Shown piece by piece: positions 1-8,219 of a stretch of DNA of 51,395 nucleotides. Position 1 is the first letter of the stretch; each line of letters begins with the position of its first letter. A program made the position numbers and the translations under genes. The DNA is from Chlorobiota bacterium (GTDB lineage Bacteria > Bacteroidota > Bacteroidia > Bacteroidales > JAADGE01), in NCBI GenBank assembly GCA_013152535.1, contig JAADGE010000081.1:1-51395 (forward strand). Direction: 5' to 3'. The notes beneath the pieces were generated by a model. The model had not been told where the DNA came from, did not search any database, and saw only the letters and a program-made list of their open reading frames with translations.

Positions 1-7
1 AAAAAAG

Positions 8-80
8 TCGGCTCGGTGGGGTTCGAACCCACGACCCCGAGATTAAGAGTCACGTGCTCTGCCAACTGAGCTACGAGCCG
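8..80 (-). tRNA. tRNA-Lys (anticodon CUU)
   Basis: Read on the minus strand this 73-nt stretch folds as a complete cloverleaf. The acceptor arm CGGCUCG pairs with CGAGCCG, with discriminator A. The D arm is GCUC/GAGC, and the T arm GUGGG-UUCGAAC-CCCAC is perfect. The anticodon stem is CGUGA/UCUCG with one U-U mismatch, and the loop CUCUUAA places CUU at 34-36, reading the lysine codon AAG. No CCA is encoded, and the 3' end runs into a T-rich stretch at the window edge. Confidence 0.95.
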
Positions 81-98
81 AATATAAAAATAAGCGTG

Positions 99-106
99 CA
101 AATGTA
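99..106 (-). promoter_or_regulatory. -7 box of the tRNA-Lys promoter
   Basis: On the minus strand this reads TACATTTG, an exact match to the Bacteroidota -7 consensus TAnnTTTG. The predicted start of transcription lies about 12 nt before the tRNA 5' end, nearly the same geometry as at the tRNA-Asn gene in this window. A weak -33 match (CTTG at 124-127) sits 17 bases further upstream. Confidence 0.5.
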
Positions 107-309
107 TAAAAAAATCAAGTTTCCAAGTTATTTTTTGAAATTTATTATTTGAAGTATGCCGTTTTTTTCTGTTTGTTCTTTTTAAAGGGTTTTTTCAAGT
201 GCTTCGGTAACATTCATTTTATCTGTTTTACGTGTTGTCCGACGAATTGTTTTTTAAGTAAATAAATAAGATGAGAAATGAAAGATTATTCATAAATCAA
301 ATTAAATTT

Positions 310-317
310 TAATTTTG
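310..317 (+). promoter_or_regulatory. -7 box upstream of the cyclophilin-pheS pair
   Basis: TAATTTTG matches TAnnTTTG exactly and lies 30 nt before the start codon, giving a short leader of about 24 nt. No TTTG -33 element is seen at the usual spacing. The rest of 81-347 is AT-rich and shows nothing else I can support. Confidence 0.45.
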
Positions 318-347
318 CAAATTAATAATATTTAATACTGAAAACAA

Positions 348-1184
348 ATGAAATATTTATTTTTTGTAACCGCATTTTTGTTTTTTTCAATTACTGCGTG
401 TCAGTCATCCGATAATAATGTAAACAGAAATAAAAAAGAACCTGTTTCTGATAAGCAAATTAAAGGAGACACTTTAATTTTAATCGAAACATCATACGGG
501 AATATGAAAATTAAATTGTATGATAAAACGCCGAAACATAAAGCAAATTTTATTAAACTCGCAAAACAAGGTTTTTATAATGACCTTTTGTTTCATCGTG
601 TAATAAATCAATTTATGATACAAGGCGGTGACCCGGATTCTAAAAATGCACCTGCAGGAAAAATGCTCGGAAACGGCGGACCCGGATATGAAATTGATGC
701 CGAGTTTAACGATTCTTTATTTCATAAAAAAGGTGTTATTGCTGCAGCTCGTGAAGGTGATGATATAAATCCGCTGAAAAAATCTTCCGGCTCACAATTT
801 TATATTGTTCAGGGAAGAAAATTTACCGATGAAGAATTAAACAGTTTGGAAGAAAAAAAATCTCTCGCTAAATATTTCAGTACGCATCCGGAAATTAATA
901 AAGAAGCTGCAAATTACAGATTGACCGGAAATAACCCGGCTTTTGATAAACTGATTGCAGAGATTATGACAAAAAAAGATTTTAAAGTTGAAAAAATGCC
1001 TGAATATCAACGGAATATCTATAAAACAATTGGAGGGACACCGCATCTTGACGGAAATTATACTGTTTTCGGAGAAGTTATTAAAGGACTTGATGTCATT
1101 GATAAAATAGCCGGTGTTGAAACCGATAAAAATGACAGACCGCTTAAAGATATTAAAATGACAGTTAAAGTCATTGTTGAATAA
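348..1184 (+). CDS. Lipoprotein peptidyl-prolyl cis-trans isomerase, cyclophilin type
   Basis: Catalyses cis-trans isomerisation of prolyl bonds in exported proteins, most likely in the periplasm at a membrane. Residues 1-18 form a lipoprotein signal ending in the lipobox SITAC with Cys18. The cyclophilin domain runs from about residue 44 to the end. It holds the active-site block FHRV (82-85, Arg84 equivalent to the catalytic Arg of cyclophilin A), IQGGDP, SGSQFYI (147-153) and a late GGTPHLDGNYTVFG block. About 70 Lys/Glu-rich residues (roughly 156-228) are inserted between those last two blocks; similar insertions occur in Bacteroidota periplasmic cyclophilins. pheS follows after 26 nt, so the two are probably co-transcribed. 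Confidence 0.93.
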   Translation: MKYLFFVTAFLFFSITACQSSDNNVNRNKKEPVSDKQIKGDTLILIETSYGNMKIKLYDKTPKHKANFIKLAKQGFYNDLLFHRVINQFMIQGGDPDSKNAPAGKMLGNGGPGYEIDAEFNDSLFHKKGVIAAAREGDDINPLKKSSGSQFYIVQGRKFTDEELNSLEEKKSLAKYFSTHPEINKEAANYRLTGNNPAFDKLIAEIMTKKDFKVEKMPEYQRNIYKTIGGTPHLDGNYTVFGEVIKGLDVIDKIAGVETDKNDRPLKDIKMTVKVIVE

Positions 1185-1210
1185 AAGACTATAAGATAAT
1201 ATAAAACAAC

Positions 1211-2227
1211 ATGTTAAATAAAGCAAAAGAATTACTTAATAAGGTGGAATTATTTACTTCCGATAATCCTGAAGAAGTTGAAGCATTCAGAATAAAATAT
1301 TTGTCAAAAAAAGGTGGGCTTGTAACTGAGCTTTTTAAAGATTTTAAAAATGTTCCGAACGAACAAAAAAAAGAATTCGGACAAGTATTAAATACCTTAA
1401 AAAATGAGGTAACAGATAAAGTAAATGCTTTGAAACTATCATTAAAATCAAAGGATACCGTGAAAATATCTTTGGATTTGACATTACCCGGAGATTCTTT
1501 TGAAAAAGGTTCTCGTCATCCGATTTCTATCGTAAGAAATGAGATTACCGAAATTTTTATGCGTCTCGGTTTTACCGTTTCCGAAGGACCCGAAATTGAA
1601 GATGATTTGCATGTTTTTTCGGCATTGAATTTTCCTCCCGAGCATCCGGCAAGAGATATGCAGGATACTTTTTTTATTGAAAAAAATCCGGATATTCTTT
1701 TAAGAACACATACTTCATCGGTTCAGGTAAGGGTAATGGACAAACAAAAACTGCCGATTCGAACAATTTCTCCCGGGCGAGTTTTCAGAAATGAAGCTAT
1801 TTCTGCCAGAGCTCACTGTATTTTTCATCAAATCGAAGGACTTTATATTGACGAAAATGTTTCTTTTGCTGATTTAAAACAAACCCTGGAATATTTTGCA
1901 CAGGAATTTTTCGGACACGAAACAAAAATCCGCTTACGACCTTCATATTTTCCGTTTACGGAACCTTCGGCGGAAGTTGACGTATCTTGTTCACTTTGCG
2001 GCGGTAAAGGATGTAATGTTTGTAAATATACCGGGTGGTTAGAAATTCTCGGTTGCGGAATGGTCGATCCCAATGTTTTGGAAGCAAACAATATCGACAG
2101 CGAAAAATACACGGGCTTTGCATTCGGAATGGGAATAGAACGAATTGCCATGCTGAAATACGGTATAAAAGATTTACGACTGTTTTTTGAGAATGATTTG
2201 CGATTTTTGAAGCAGTTTCAAGGGTAA
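1211..2227 (+). CDS. pheS: Phenylalanine--tRNA ligase alpha subunit
   Basis: Catalytic alpha subunit of the alpha2-beta2 phenylalanyl-tRNA synthetase (class II), which charges tRNA-Phe in the cytoplasm. At 338 residues it has the usual length. An N-terminal coiled-coil tRNA-binding arm (about 1-90) is followed by the catalytic core. Class II motif 2 is visible as FRNEAISARAHCIFHQIEGL, and motif 3 as GMGIERIAMLKYGI near the C-terminus. A four-cysteine cluster C260-x2-C263-x4-C268-x2-C271 precedes GWLEILGCGMV; this Zn-knuckle-like insertion is known in some bacterial PheS proteins. The beta subunit gene pheT is not adjacent; the next genes are the TIR/PIN accessory pair, so pheS and pheT are separated here. 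Confidence 0.97.
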   Translation: MLNKAKELLNKVELFTSDNPEEVEAFRIKYLSKKGGLVTELFKDFKNVPNEQKKEFGQVLNTLKNEVTDKVNALKLSLKSKDTVKISLDLTLPGDSFEKGSRHPISIVRNEITEIFMRLGFTVSEGPEIEDDLHVFSALNFPPEHPARDMQDTFFIEKNPDILLRTHTSSVQVRVMDKQKLPIRTISPGRVFRNEAISARAHCIFHQIEGLYIDENVSFADLKQTLEYFAQEFFGHETKIRLRPSYFPFTEPSAEVDVSCSLCGGKGCNVCKYTGWLEILGCGMVDPNVLEANNIDSEKYTGFAFGMGIERIAMLKYGIKDLRLFFENDLRFLKQFQG

Positions 2228-2275
2228 ATATGTTTGTTTAAAAAATTTTAGTGTAACTATTTAACATTTTTGTCG

Positions 2276-2283
2276 TATTTTTG
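2276..2283 (+). promoter_or_regulatory. -7 box upstream of the TIR-PIN operon
   Basis: TATTTTTG matches TAnnTTTG and ends 25 nt before the TIR start codon. It suggests the accessory pair has its own promoter rather than depending on read-through from pheS. No TTTG element is found at the -33 distance. Confidence 0.5.
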
Positions 2284-2308
2284 TTTTAAATCAAAATATT
2301 AAATTAAT

Positions 2309-2830
2309 ATGAAAACTCCGACAATATTTATTTCATACAATCCCGATTCTGATTTTGAACAAACCCTTGCGGTAAGACTTCATACAACCGGTGCAGTAAA
2401 CGGTTTTAAAATGTTTTTACCGGACAGATATAATTCCGATAGTGAAATAGATACCGAAACAAAAGCTCGAATATCACAATCCGATTGGCTTATTGTGTTT
2501 TCAACGGGCAAATTAAGCAATATCGTCAAACAAGAGATACAATATGCTTGGAAAGAATTTAATGACAAATCAAAAATTTTAGTTATCTATAATTTTGAAA
2601 AGGGTAAAAACTTAGAAGGAGAAATAACAAAACATTTTACTGAAATTTATTTTAATCCTAATGATGATTTTGATAAAATAATTTTAGGAAAAATCTTTCC
2701 TAAAATTCAAATTAAAGAAAGAACAGAAAATCAAAAAGAAATAAAAGAAATCAAACAGCAAAGAAATGCCTTGCTCGCGTTACTTGGAATTGGGGTAGGA
2801 TTACTTTTATTAGGCGGAAGTTCGGAATGA
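2309..2830 (+). CDS. TIR-like domain protein with C-terminal membrane helix
   Basis: The N-terminal ~130 residues look like a bacterial TIR fold: strand A with FISYNPDSDFE (7-17), a central acidic loop, then QSDWLIVFSTGKLSNIVKQEIQYAW (57-81), where the SDWLIVFS strand and the helix carrying Glu76 match the region that holds the catalytic Glu of NAD-cleaving TIR domains. A later strand KILVIYN follows. Residues 131-153 are highly charged and probably coiled-coil, and 154-170 form one hydrophobic Leu/Gly-rich helix, so the protein is likely tail-anchored with its TIR domain in the cytoplasm. Its stop overlaps the start of the PIN gene (ATGA), so translation is coupled. Bacterial TIR domains are often defence NADases or NAD-derived signal makers; that role here is inference. 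TIR assignment is from motif reading only. Confidence 0.72.
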   Translation: MKTPTIFISYNPDSDFEQTLAVRLHTTGAVNGFKMFLPDRYNSDSEIDTETKARISQSDWLIVFSTGKLSNIVKQEIQYAWKEFNDKSKILVIYNFEKGKNLEGEITKHFTEIYFNPNDDFDKIILGKIFPKIQIKERTENQKEIKEIKQQRNALLALLGIGVGLLLLGGSSE

Positions 2831-3414
2831 AAACAAAAATAATTATCGATAATGACAGTCTTGTAAATTTAACGGGGTTAGAAGAGTTTAATATATACAA
2901 CCTTTTACGTAATATATTTACACAAATTTTAATTCCTACAGAAGTAAAAAAAGAATACGAGAAATGTCTTGAAAAAGAGCCGAAAAGAAGGTTTGTTTTG
3001 GAAAGATTAAGACCGAATGAAGGTTTTTGGTCTCTTTGTACAAGATATGATTCATACAGTAATGTTTTTTTATTTAAACATAAAGGTATTGATAAGGGTG
3101 AAGCAGAAATTATAAGTCAATCTGAAAAAACAGGAGAACAATTAATAATCTCTGATGATGTTAAATTTAAAGCAGCTTGTGAAAATTTACACAAAAACGT
3201 AAGAATTTATAATACTCTGTTCGTGTTGGCGATATTAGATATTCATAGTTATCTGAATGATAGTGTAAATGTTTTTAAAAAATTATATAAAAATCGCCAA
3301 TTTAAACATAATGATTTAATAGAAGCTTACAATCAGGCTTCAAAAGAATTAAGAATACAATCCAAAAAGGTTTCTGTATCTAAAAAGACAATCAAAAAAA
3401 TAATTAAAAAATAG
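2827..3414 (+). CDS. PIN-like ribonuclease domain protein (DUF3368-like)
   Basis: The N-terminus IIIDNDSLVNL (5-15), the strand-helix IPTEVKKEYEK with Glu39, the GIDKGEAEII block (Asp89, Glu92) and LIISDD (Asp110, Asp111) follow the order of acidic metal-binding residues in PIN nucleases. The GEAE...ISDD..F..AC.....V..TL..L layout resembles the DUF3368 branch. At 195 residues it is longer than a typical VapC toxin. A Lys-rich tail from about 172 could bind RNA or an acidic partner. It overlaps the TIR gene by 4 bp and no VapB, DUF433 or UPF0175-like antitoxin is adjacent. The predicted activity is Mg-dependent RNA cleavage; target and trigger are unknown. A VapC-type toxin using the TIR protein as unconventional partner is an alternative reading. 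Confidence 0.75.
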   Translation: MKTKIIIDNDSLVNLTGLEEFNIYNLLRNIFTQILIPTEVKKEYEKCLEKEPKRRFVLERLRPNEGFWSLCTRYDSYSNVFLFKHKGIDKGEAEIISQSEKTGEQLIISDDVKFKAACENLHKNVRIYNTLFVLAILDIHSYLNDSVNVFKKLYKNRQFKHNDLIEAYNQASKELRIQSKKVSVSKKTIKKIIKK

Positions 3415-3440
3415 CCCGCAGCTGAAACAGTTGCGGGTTT
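3415..3440 (+). terminator. Rho-independent terminator of the TIR-PIN operon
   Basis: CCCGCAGCTG and CAGTTGCGGG pair over 10 bp with one G-T wobble around an AAA loop, starting right at the PIN stop codon and followed by TTT. It lies only 12 nt before the ATG of the next gene. The stem also contains the alternative TTG (3431), which argues against that codon as a start for the U32 gene. Confidence 0.75.
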
Positions 3441-3451
3441 ATATTACCGAA

Positions 3452-4705
3452 ATGAAGTATAAAAGAGATGAAATAGAAATAATGGCACCGGTAGGTTCTT
3501 TTGAATCATTGGCTGCAGCAATTAATGCCGGAGCAGATTCTGTGTATTTCGGGATTGAGCAGCTGAATATGCGTGCCAAATCAACAAATAATTTTTCAAC
3601 TGAAGATTTAAAAGAAATCGTTAAAAAATGCAATGAAAATAATCTGAAAAGTTATTTAACCGTTAACACCGTTATTTATGATTACGATATTAACTTAATG
3701 AAGCAAATCATTGATATTGCTAAAGTATCCGGAGTTTCGGCAATTATTGCTTCCGACCAAGCCGTTATAAATTACGCATCATCGCAAGCTGTTGAAATTC
3801 ACATTTCTACGCAAGTGAATATAAGTAATATTGAAACCGTAAAGTTTTATGCACATTTTGCCGATGTTATGGTTTTGGCAAGAGAATTAAGTTTGAAGCA
3901 AGTAAAACATATTGCCGAAATAATTGAGAAAGAACAAATAAAAGGACCTTTTGGGAACTTAATTCGACTGGAGATTTTTGTACACGGAGCCTTGTGTATG
4001 GCCGTTTCCGGAAAATGCTATTTAAGTTTACACGAACAAAATTCGTCCGCCAACAGAGGTGCTTGCCTGCAAACTTGTCGTAAAGCATATATTGTAACGG
4101 ATAAAGAAACCGGTTTTGAACTTGAAGTTGACAATGAATATATTATGTCGCCTAAAGATTTATCAACAATAAGCTTTGTGGATAAAATTATAGATGCCGG
4201 CGTTAAGGTGTTGAAAATAGAAGGCAGAGCCCGACCTGCCGAATATGTAAAAGCAACGATTGAAAGTTATAAAGAAGCTGTTGATGCTGTTTATGAGAAT
4301 ACGTATTCCGAAGCAAAAATTAATAATTGGACAAAACGATTGTCAACCGTATTTAATCGCGGATTTTGGGACGGATATTATCTCGGCAGGAAATTGGGAG
4401 AATGGAGCAAAGATTACGGTTCAAAAGCAACGAAACAAAAGATTTTTGCGGGAAAAGTAAATAATTGGTTTTCCAAAATTAAGGTTGGTGAATTTTTGGT
4501 GCAGTCTGGCACAATAAGTATCGGAGATGAAATTATGATAACCGGAGCCACAACCGGCGTTTTTCAAACAACAGTAAAAGAAATTCGTTTTGACGAAAAA
4601 CCTGTAGCACAAGCCCGAAAAGGACAGGTTATTTCAATGCCGATTGAAGAAAAAATTCGGCGTTCGGATAAGCTGTATAAAATAATTAATAACGCAAATA
4701 AATAA
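3452..4705 (+). CDS. U32 family protein, YegQ/TrhP-like
   Basis: Named as a peptidase by family, but the studied relatives (TrhP/YegQ, RlhA) act in RNA hydroxylation. TrhP makes 5-hydroxyuridine at tRNA position 34 from prephenate. The protein (417 residues from the ATG) begins IEIMAPVGSFESLAAAINAGADSVYFG, the hallmark TIM-barrel start, and contains LKIEGRARPAEYV. Four cysteines, C182, C189, C205 and C209, sit in the GALCMAVSGKC...GACLQTC segment where U32 proteins bind an Fe-S cluster. The C-terminal 80 residues form the small beta-barrel seen in the YegQ branch. I chose ATG 3452 over TTG 3431 because the TTG lies inside a terminator stem. Substrate in this organism is inferred, not shown. 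Confidence 0.88.
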   Translation: MKYKRDEIEIMAPVGSFESLAAAINAGADSVYFGIEQLNMRAKSTNNFSTEDLKEIVKKCNENNLKSYLTVNTVIYDYDINLMKQIIDIAKVSGVSAIIASDQAVINYASSQAVEIHISTQVNISNIETVKFYAHFADVMVLARELSLKQVKHIAEIIEKEQIKGPFGNLIRLEIFVHGALCMAVSGKCYLSLHEQNSSANRGACLQTCRKAYIVTDKETGFELEVDNEYIMSPKDLSTISFVDKIIDAGVKVLKIEGRARPAEYVKATIESYKEAVDAVYENTYSEAKINNWTKRLSTVFNRGFWDGYYLGRKLGEWSKDYGSKATKQKIFAGKVNNWFSKIKVGEFLVQSGTISIGDEIMITGATTGVFQTTVKEIRFDEKPVAQARKGQVISMPIEEKIRRSDKLYKIINNANK

Positions 4706-4744
4706 TTGATTGACAGGCAATTATACTAAGTTATATAAATTTAA

Positions 4745-5725
4745 TTATTGTTTATTATAAAGATGATTGATAAAATCGTTTGTAAACTTTTCTTTTCCTT
4801 TTTTATTTAAATGCGAAGCATCTCCGAAATATTTATCGGGATAAGAATATAAGCTGTCGGATATTACAAATGCGGGAAAGCGTTGCTGGGTTTTTTGCAT
4901 AAATTTTTTGTATTCGGAAATAAAACTCAGACTTAAATTTTTATAAGAACTTTTGTTCATCGGCATAGAAAAAAAGATAATAGTTATATCTTCTTTGGTA
5001 CAAAGCGTTAATATTTTATCGAAATACGTTTCAAGAAGAGGCGAAGGAATAAAATGTTTGTATTTTGTTTCGTAATTTAATTTTGAGCATGAGTCTTTAA
5101 GTCCGGGATGTGGTCTGCCGCCTCTCAGTTCCTGCATTTTTTTTATAAAGTTTTTATTTTCCGAATACCCTCCGAAAACATAATTATATAATACATCAGA
5201 CTGATAATAAGCAAGATAATCACATTTATATAAAAAATAATGCGGCAAACAAAAATTTCCCAAAACCGTATCTTTTTTGTTTTTATGTGAGATGATTTCT
5301 TTAAAATTAGAATAAGTAATAACATTATTTCTGACGGCATAATGCCAAAAAGCAAAAATTTCCGAAAAAAAACGAGGTGAAACAGACAAAAATACCGTAT
5401 CCGGTTTCGGATGGTTTTGTAAGTATTTTTCTAATACGTAATACATTTCAATCGGAGTGGAGCCGCCTGATGCAAAACTGTATGAATTTGAAATTTTTGT
5501 AAAATCAACACCTGCATTTAATCGCGATTCACCCAAAAAAATTTTATTAGCCGAACTTATTTTATATTTACCGCTCAAACTTTCTTTCAGGAAATACCAA
5601 CGTGTATTGGTCGGACGATTATAATACATCGGCATAAACTCAATATACAAAACCCACAAAACATAGAGAGGCAGTATAATCAGTATCCCTTTTTTAAAAA
5701 GTTTTTTAAGGTCTTTGTTTTTCAC
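4745..5725 (-). CDS. Membrane-anchored SGNH-hydrolase-like protein
   Basis: The 326-residue protein has a single N-terminal membrane segment (about 13-31) and an exported domain. KIFLGESRLNAG puts Ser67 in the position of SGNH block I, and GDASHLNKKGKEKF near the end gives the block V pair Asp302 and His305. This arrangement resembles DltD, AlgX and related proteins that move acyl groups on cell-surface polymers, so an O-acyltransferase or esterase role in the envelope is likely (inference). It starts 3 nt after the stop of the copper ATPase gene, so the two form an operon, though the functions have no obvious link. No partner MBOAT gene is in the window. Confidence 0.7.
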   Translation of the reverse strand: MKNKDLKKLFKKGILIILPLYVLWVLYIEFMPMYYNRPTNTRWYFLKESLSGKYKISSANKIFLGESRLNAGVDFTKISNSYSFASGGSTPIEMYYVLEKYLQNHPKPDTVFLSVSPRFFSEIFAFWHYAVRNNVITYSNFKEIISHKNKKDTVLGNFCLPHYFLYKCDYLAYYQSDVLYNYVFGGYSENKNFIKKMQELRGGRPHPGLKDSCSKLNYETKYKHFIPSPLLETYFDKILTLCTKEDITIIFFSMPMNKSSYKNLSLSFISEYKKFMQKTQQRFPAFVISDSLYSYPDKYFGDASHLNKKGKEKFTNDFINHLYNKQ

Positions 5726-5728
5726 GTT

Positions 5729-8119
5729 TTAAAACTTGTATTTTTTTCTTTTTGATAACATAATAATTGCAAAACTGACAAAAGCTACTACCGATATTGA
5801 ACTTGCAGGCATTAGTATTGCTGCAATAATTGGGGATAATTGTCCGGTAACGGCAAAATACAATCCGACGATATTATAAACAAATGAAATACTAAAGCTA
5901 AGCTTTACAATATTAACAGATGTTTTGGTAAATTTAATAAACTTATTTAAATATTTAAATTTTTCAGCTTCTAAAATAGCATCACAAGCCGGAGAAAAAT
6001 GGTAAATATCATCGGCTACGGAGATGCCTACATTTGCTTCGCTTAATGCTCCGGCATCATTAAGGCCGTCACCAATCATCATAACATTTTTCCCGTTTGC
6101 TTTCAGGGATTTTATGTATTCTAATTTTTCAAGCGGTGATTTGTTAAAGTTCAATTTATTTTCGTTTTTAAACAACTTCAGGAGATTTTCTTTTTCAGAA
6201 TCTGTATCTCCGGAAATTAAATGCAACTCATAATTTTTACTTAAATTATAAATGATGTCTTCTAATCCCTCCCGATATTTATTTTCTATTGTAAAATATC
6301 CTTTCGGCTTTTCGTTTATCGAAACAAAAACACTTGTTTGCTTGGCTTTGCCGTTTTCTTTATTGTAAATAAACTCATAAGACCCGGCTTTTATTTTTTT
6401 ATCTTCAAAAATTCCGATAACACCTCTTGCCGGTAATTCTCTGAAATCTTTTATTTCTTTTGAAGAATATTTTTTCAAATGTTCATAAACGGCAGAGCTC
6501 ATCGGATGCGTTGATTGTCGTGTAACGGATTTTATCAGAGACAAGTCTTCTTCCGAAAGTTCTTCTCCGAAATATTTTACTTCCAGGCCGTCAGATTTTG
6601 TAATTGTTCCGGTTTTATCAAAAACAACGGTATCAACATTTGAAAGTTTTTCCACAACATTTGTTTTTTTCAGATAAAATCCGTTTTTACCGAAAACACC
6701 CATAGTCGTTCCGAAAGAAAATGGTACAGAAAGTGCCAGAGCACAAGGACACGCAACAATTAATACAGCGGTAAAGGAGAGCAGAGCAATTTTAGGATTT
6801 ATAAACAGCCACGTAATTGCCGTAATAAATGCTGTTGACAATACAATAATCGTAAAATATTTGCTGATATTATCGACAACCGAAGACAAATCTTTTTCTT
6901 TTATTTCATCTTTATTGTCTTGGTTCCAAAGTTTTGTCAGCTTGCTTTGTAAAACTTCTGTTGTAACTTTCAATTCCAGTGCTTCTCCTACTTGTCTGCC
7001 GCCGGCATAAATAACATCCCCGATATTTTTTTTAACGGGTTGCGATTCTCCGGTTACAAAACTGTAGTCAATATATGCTTCGCCTTTCAGCAAAGTTGAA
7101 TCTGCCGGGATAAGTTCCAAGTTACGAATTAAAACTTTTTGTCCCGAACGCAAGTTTTCCAGTAAAATACTGTCTTCTTTTCCGTTTTCCAGCACGGTAA
7201 CGGCAATCGGAAAATATGATTTATAATCTCTTTCAAAAGATAACGCACGATAAGTTTTATTCTGATACCATTTTCCGATAAGCAGGAAGAAAACAAAGCC
7301 GGTAAGAGAATCCATATATCCTGAGCCGGAATGACTTAATATTTCATAAGCACTTTCAAGAAATATGGCGAGCATACCAATTGCAACGGGCAAATCAATG
7401 TTTATAATTTTCTTAAAAAGGTTTTTAAAAGCTGATTTTATATAATCGTTTCCGCTGTACGAAATAACAGGAATTGCAAATAATAAATTCAGTATGCCGA
7501 ATAAAAATTTGTATTTATGTTCTAACCCGAAACTGCCCTGAATATATTCCGGAAAACTTAGCAGCATTGTGTTTCCGAAAGCAAACCCGGCAACACCTAT
7601 TTTTTTTAGTAAGTTTTTACTTTCTTCTTTTCGTCTGTCGTGTTCATTCTTTTTTTCAAGTGTTATATGCGGAATATAGTGTATTGATTCCAATAATTCA
7701 ACTAACTGCCGTAAAGAAATTTCTTTTTCGTTGAAAGTTACCGAAACTTCTTTTTTGACAAAATTAACCATTGAACTTGAGATACCTTTATTCAGAGTAT
7801 TTAAATTTTCTAATAACCAAACACAAGAAGCACAATGTATTACGGGAATAAAAAGCGTAACTTTTGCCATATCCCCTTCTTTAAATTCATATAATTTTTC
7901 TTTTATTTCGTTTTTATCCAGATAGGCATATTTGTCGTCAAAATCATTAAGTTCAACCTTTATTCCGGGGTTATTTTCAATGTCGTAATACGTATAAAGA
8001 TTATTTTTATTAAGAAGTTGATATACAGCTTTACACCCGTTACAACAAAACGGTTTGTTCTGCAGTAAAATCGGATGTTTGCCGCAATCTTCCCCGCAAT
8101 GAACACAAATTTCCCCCAT
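5729..8119 (-). CDS. ccoI: Heavy-metal P-type ATPase, CcoI/FixI type
   Basis: A copper-exporting P1B-type ATPase of the branch that supplies copper for cbb3 cytochrome oxidase assembly. The N-terminus carries a cysteine-rich metal-binding domain (C5, C8, C12, C25, C26, C29) typical of this branch, then a HMA-like domain with HCASC (C96, C99). About eight membrane helices follow. The metal-binding membrane motif is CPC (C457-P-C459) in VACPCALALS, the phosphorylated Asp501 is in DKTGT, and MMIGDGLNDAGAL marks the hinge. Length (796) fits the family. The expected partners ccoN, ccoO, ccoP, ccoG, ccoH and ccoS are not in the window; the downstream neighbour is instead an SGNH-like gene. Confidence 0.88.
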   Translation of the reverse strand: MGEICVHCGEDCGKHPILLQNKPFCCNGCKAVYQLLNKNNLYTYYDIENNPGIKVELNDFDDKYAYLDKNEIKEKLYEFKEGDMAKVTLFIPVIHCASCVWLLENLNTLNKGISSSMVNFVKKEVSVTFNEKEISLRQLVELLESIHYIPHITLEKKNEHDRRKEESKNLLKKIGVAGFAFGNTMLLSFPEYIQGSFGLEHKYKFLFGILNLLFAIPVISYSGNDYIKSAFKNLFKKIINIDLPVAIGMLAIFLESAYEILSHSGSGYMDSLTGFVFFLLIGKWYQNKTYRALSFERDYKSYFPIAVTVLENGKEDSILLENLRSGQKVLIRNLELIPADSTLLKGEAYIDYSFVTGESQPVKKNIGDVIYAGGRQVGEALELKVTTEVLQSKLTKLWNQDNKDEIKEKDLSSVVDNISKYFTIIVLSTAFITAITWLFINPKIALLSFTAVLIVACPCALALSVPFSFGTTMGVFGKNGFYLKKTNVVEKLSNVDTVVFDKTGTITKSDGLEVKYFGEELSEEDLSLIKSVTRQSTHPMSSAVYEHLKKYSSKEIKDFRELPARGVIGIFEDKKIKAGSYEFIYNKENGKAKQTSVFVSINEKPKGYFTIENKYREGLEDIIYNLSKNYELHLISGDTDSEKENLLKLFKNENKLNFNKSPLEKLEYIKSLKANGKNVMMIGDGLNDAGALSEANVGISVADDIYHFSPACDAILEAEKFKYLNKFIKFTKTSVNIVKLSFSISFVYNIVGLYFAVTGQLSPIIAAILMPASSISVVAFVSFAIIMLSKRKKYKF

Positions 8120-8219
8120 ATTCTTTAATAATAAAACTCTAAAAGTATTATTTTTCCCGAAACCTTAAAAAATATCATTTTTTGTATATTTTTATTTATA
8201 TTAGCCAATAAAAAATCTT

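Noticed and set aside
2827-3414. Ordinary VapBC toxin-antitoxin pair
   Set aside because: The partner gene is a TIR-like membrane protein, not a VapB, and the PIN protein is longer than usual. I therefore do not call it VapC, although an unconventional pair cannot be excluded.
3431-3451. TTG start for the U32 gene extending it by seven residues
   Set aside because: The TTG is inside the terminator stem, the added residues do not match the family, and an ATG at 3452 precedes the conserved IEIMAPVG start.
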